Assembly: GCA_004431415.1 (NCBI GenBank)
Contig: QPMI01000453.1
Location: 598,330 to 662,329 of the forward strand
DNA: 64,000 nucleotides
Source: Cyanophora paradoxa
Lineage: Eukaryota; Glaucocystophyceae; Cyanophorales; Cyanophoraceae
Direction: 5' to 3'
In this document: piece after piece, positions 61,823-64,000 of the stretch
How positions within the stretch are numbered: position 1 is the stretch's first letter
Layout: each line of letters opens with the position of its first letter
Program-made: the position numbers and the translations under genes
The notes under the pieces: model-generated
The model's input: the letters and a program-made list of their open reading frames with translations, nothing else
What the model was told of the DNA's origin: nothing
Databases searched by the model: none

Positions 61823-63776
61823 GCTGTGGTGGATCAGGAAGGCCCCGTACGTGATCCGCACCACCGCCGAGTAGGGGAACATGTCGAGCCCGCGCCTGAA
61901 GATGTTCTCCGCGATCTCGACCGCCCGCGGGCTGCTGTGCTCCTCCAGGAAGCGCGTCGCGACCTCGACGTGCCAGGCGCGGTCCAGCGCCAGGCCGTAG
62001 GCCCGCCCCGTGCAGAGGTACCGCCGGTAGTAGAAGCCGCAGTAGTAGTAGCCGAGGGCGCCGGCGGGGACGATGCCGAGGATCATGAGCGTGTAGAAGG
62101 CGGCGGGCGTGGTCGACTCGCGGAGCCGCTTGTCGGCGGCGCCCTCGAGGAACATGAAGATGGAGATCCACAGGAAGGCAGCGTACGACGCGCAGCGCAG
62201 CTGGTTCATCCACAGGCGGAAGAAGGGGTAGTATCTACGCACAAATGTTTAAGACTGAATACAAAAAGCGGCCCATGACCATGACAAGGCACGCACGCGA
62301 GGACCGACCAGAGGCGGCTGCGACGCAGGCGACGGAGAGGGCGCCGTGAGCGTCTGGTTGAAGTCGGTGTAGCAGAGGACGACCTGGACCGCCAGCATCG
62401 CCGTCAGGTTCATGAGCTCGCTGCGCGACTGCCGCGGTTGAACAGACGCCCTTGCTGTACGGGTTGCTGCGCCCAGGACAAGTCAGGGTCGTCGCGTGGC
62501 GCTGGCCCGGCGGCCTTGGATGCATGCGCAGGCCATGCTCGCCTCTCATAGTAGAAGAGGCCTGCACTCGGCACAGGCATTCACGATATCGATTAGTCGA
62601 CGAACGTCAGAGCGCGAAATATTCGCGGTTCGATATTTCGCGATCGCGGACCGTAGCTGTACGTGAGCAGCAGGAAGGCGAAAGCGGTGACGCCCGTGAC
62701 GGCGCACATCATGACGTGGTAGGCCCCCAGCACGTCACCTCGGGAAGCTGCGCGCGCCCGTGGCGGTCAGATCTAGAGAGAGCGAAGCCCTCGAGCCGAG
62801 GGTGGGGGCGGGACCTGTAGTGGGGGTCGCCCGAGGCCCGGGCTGCGGCAGTCGTAGACCTCGAGGAGGACCACCAGAAATGGGATGTAGACCGCGTTCG
62901 GGAACACTGCGCGCGCCGATAGCGATATCGATATCGATCCAGGCCCAGGGGGGGACTCGAGCTCGCGATCGAGCGCACAGTGCCCGAAGACGCGGAGGTA
63001 GCGCAGGGGGAACTTGAACTTGAAGCTGCAGGCACAGGGCCAGGGCGTCGGCGCGGTGAAGTACGAGACGAGTGGTTCAAGGCCCGCACCTGTGCATGCT
63101 AAAGGCGTACCCCACGTACGCGGCGTTCATCGCGGCGATCCAAATGACGGCGGAGACGAAGCCGTACAGGATCGTGAACTGCGCGCACGCGCGGAATTCA
63201 ACTTCCCTTCGGGCGTGAGACGGAGCGGGTCTGGCCAAGGATGGGCCCACCGCTCCAGGTCCACCAGACGCCGTCGAACCGGAACCAGTCGTGGAGGAAG
63301 TGGCCCAGCTCCTGTGGGCGCCGGGGCGCGGCCGGGTGATCAGGAGACGGGCGCCGGTCAATTGCAAGCAGGGCAGGCGGACTCGGGCGGACCGTGTAGG
63401 GCCCGCCCCAGGGGACGGGTTCCCGTTGACGCCGGGGAGCCCCAGAACATCATGCACATCGCTGCGGGGGCGCGGCGTGAGGGCGACGGCGACCTCGGGT
63501 CGGCGGGCGGGGCGGGCCGGCGAGGGCGCACGCATGAGGAGGACGAGGTGACCTGCACGACGAGGTCGAAGACCTGCCAGCGCTGCTCCGGCTCGTGTCT
63601 TTAATGGCCACCAGGGCGATGCCGAATATAGTCGTGCGGACGGACTCCAGGGCGACGCGGACTTCCCCGATCGCCCCGGGCGCCTCCGTCCGACTCGAGG
63701 CCCACGACCCCGCCTGCGAGCCGCCCCCGTGCGACGAGGCGCCATCCCCGCCCGCCTTCCTCCGCCGAACCACCAT
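61823..63776 (-). CDS. TmcB-like multi-pass membrane protein, truncated
   Basis: Host gene read through several exons: GEVRVALESVRTTIFGIALV (about 63610), WQVFDLVVQ (about 63560), LGHFLHDWFRFDGVWWTWSG (about 63260), QFTILYGFVSAVIWIAAMNA (about 63140), VFPNAVYIPFLVVLLEVYD (about 62860), GAYHVMMCAVTGVTAFAFLL (about 62690), ELMNLTAMLAVQVVLCYTDF (about 62370), then an exon with YYPFFRLWMNQLRCASYAAF, membrane segments LWISIFMFLEGA and AFYTLMILGIVPAGALGYYY, and a TPR-like end FRRGLDMFPYSAVVRITYGA. The order of membrane helices followed by 'FPxSAxVRxxYGxFLI' fits TmcB/TmcC-like proteins of protists. The coding exon stops at the element border after FLIHHS; the remainder is absent on the other side of the element. 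The start at 63776 is tentative. Confidence 0.7.
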
Positions 63777-64000
63777 CCCCGAGCCTCACCCGACGCCGAG
63801 CCCCGCGGCCGGGGCTCGGCTGCAAGCTGATGAAGCTGGGCCGAAAGGAAGCGCAGCTCTCGAAAGGAGATCTTTGCAGACTCGGCTCTCGATTCCGCTG
63901 CCAGCTGTTGGGCCCACGCGTATACTTGTTCTCGTCGAAACTGTCACGGCGGCGGCTTCGAATTCCGTAGATCCGCGGCCACTCCTTGCACAGCACGCCC
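63777..64000. other. Host sequence at right edge
   Basis: Too short to interpret; probably the upstream region of the membrane protein gene. Confidence 0.3.

Noticed and set aside
32993-61827. Target-site duplication (gcag versus gctg)
   Set aside because: Only partial resemblance; no 4-6 bp direct repeat fits either border when the terminal repeat is trimmed by a few bases.
1-64000. tRNA or rRNA genes
   Set aside because: No cloverleaf-like or rRNA-like stretch was noticed on reading; a dedicated covariance search was not possible here.

Overview
The window is a GC-rich nuclear contig from a flagellated, plastid-bearing unicellular eukaryote, with a 28.8 kb AT-rich DNA-virus-like element inserted at 32998-61822. 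The host is very probably an alga; a haptophyte or pelagophyte would fit, but the sequence alone cannot decide. Evidence for the host type: densely split genes whose introns mostly run GTGCGC/GTGCGT...GCGCAG, a ciliary doublet-microtubule protein (PIERCE type), a probable plastid protein with a long transit-like leader, a mitochondrial complex I assembly methyltransferase and an ER thioredoxin-fold chaperone. All host genes are read here by joining exons by eye, so outer limits are firmer than exon limits.

Left host region (1-32997): oxysterol-binding protein (-, cut by the window edge), a CSPP1-like coiled-coil protein (+), a PWWP-domain protein (-), a zinc alcohol dehydrogenase of the CAD type with about 13 exons (-), a cysteine-containing protein (-), PIERCE (-) divergent from a plastid protein (+), NDUFAF7/MidA (-) divergent from ERp29 (+), an RluE/RsuA-type pseudouridine synthase (-), a decayed inverted duplicate of NDUFAF7, a second unrecognised cysteine-containing gene (-), and then repeats: nine copies of a ~197-bp unit, three copies of a ~185-bp unit, and a ~183-bp unit broken by the element.

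Element (32998-61822): a Polinton-like virus / virophage-type provirus. It has long terminal inverted repeats (1.38 and 1.59 kb) and carries the expected core: double jelly-roll major capsid protein, penton-type minor capsid protein, FtsK/HerA-type packaging ATPase, protein-primed-type DNA polymerase B, primase-SF3 helicase and a DD35E retroviral-type integrase. Accessory genes are an S-adenosylmethionine decarboxylase that runs into the terminal repeat, a patatin-like phospholipase carrying a discoidin-like C-terminal domain, a very large fibre with an S74 intramolecular chaperone, a zinc-ribbon/Vsr-like endonuclease and several small proteins. Each outermost 95 bp of the element is itself a near-perfect palindrome. 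Modules built of TGTGACGCC repeats facing their complement sit two or three per terminal repeat and once inside.

Most long element genes are broken by single-base frame changes. At almost every break the frame is regained by one added base in a short homopolymer, which points to sequencing error or homopolymer contraction rather than random decay.

Right host region (61823-64000): a multi-pass membrane protein gene (TmcB-like, -) whose coding exon ends abruptly at the element edge.
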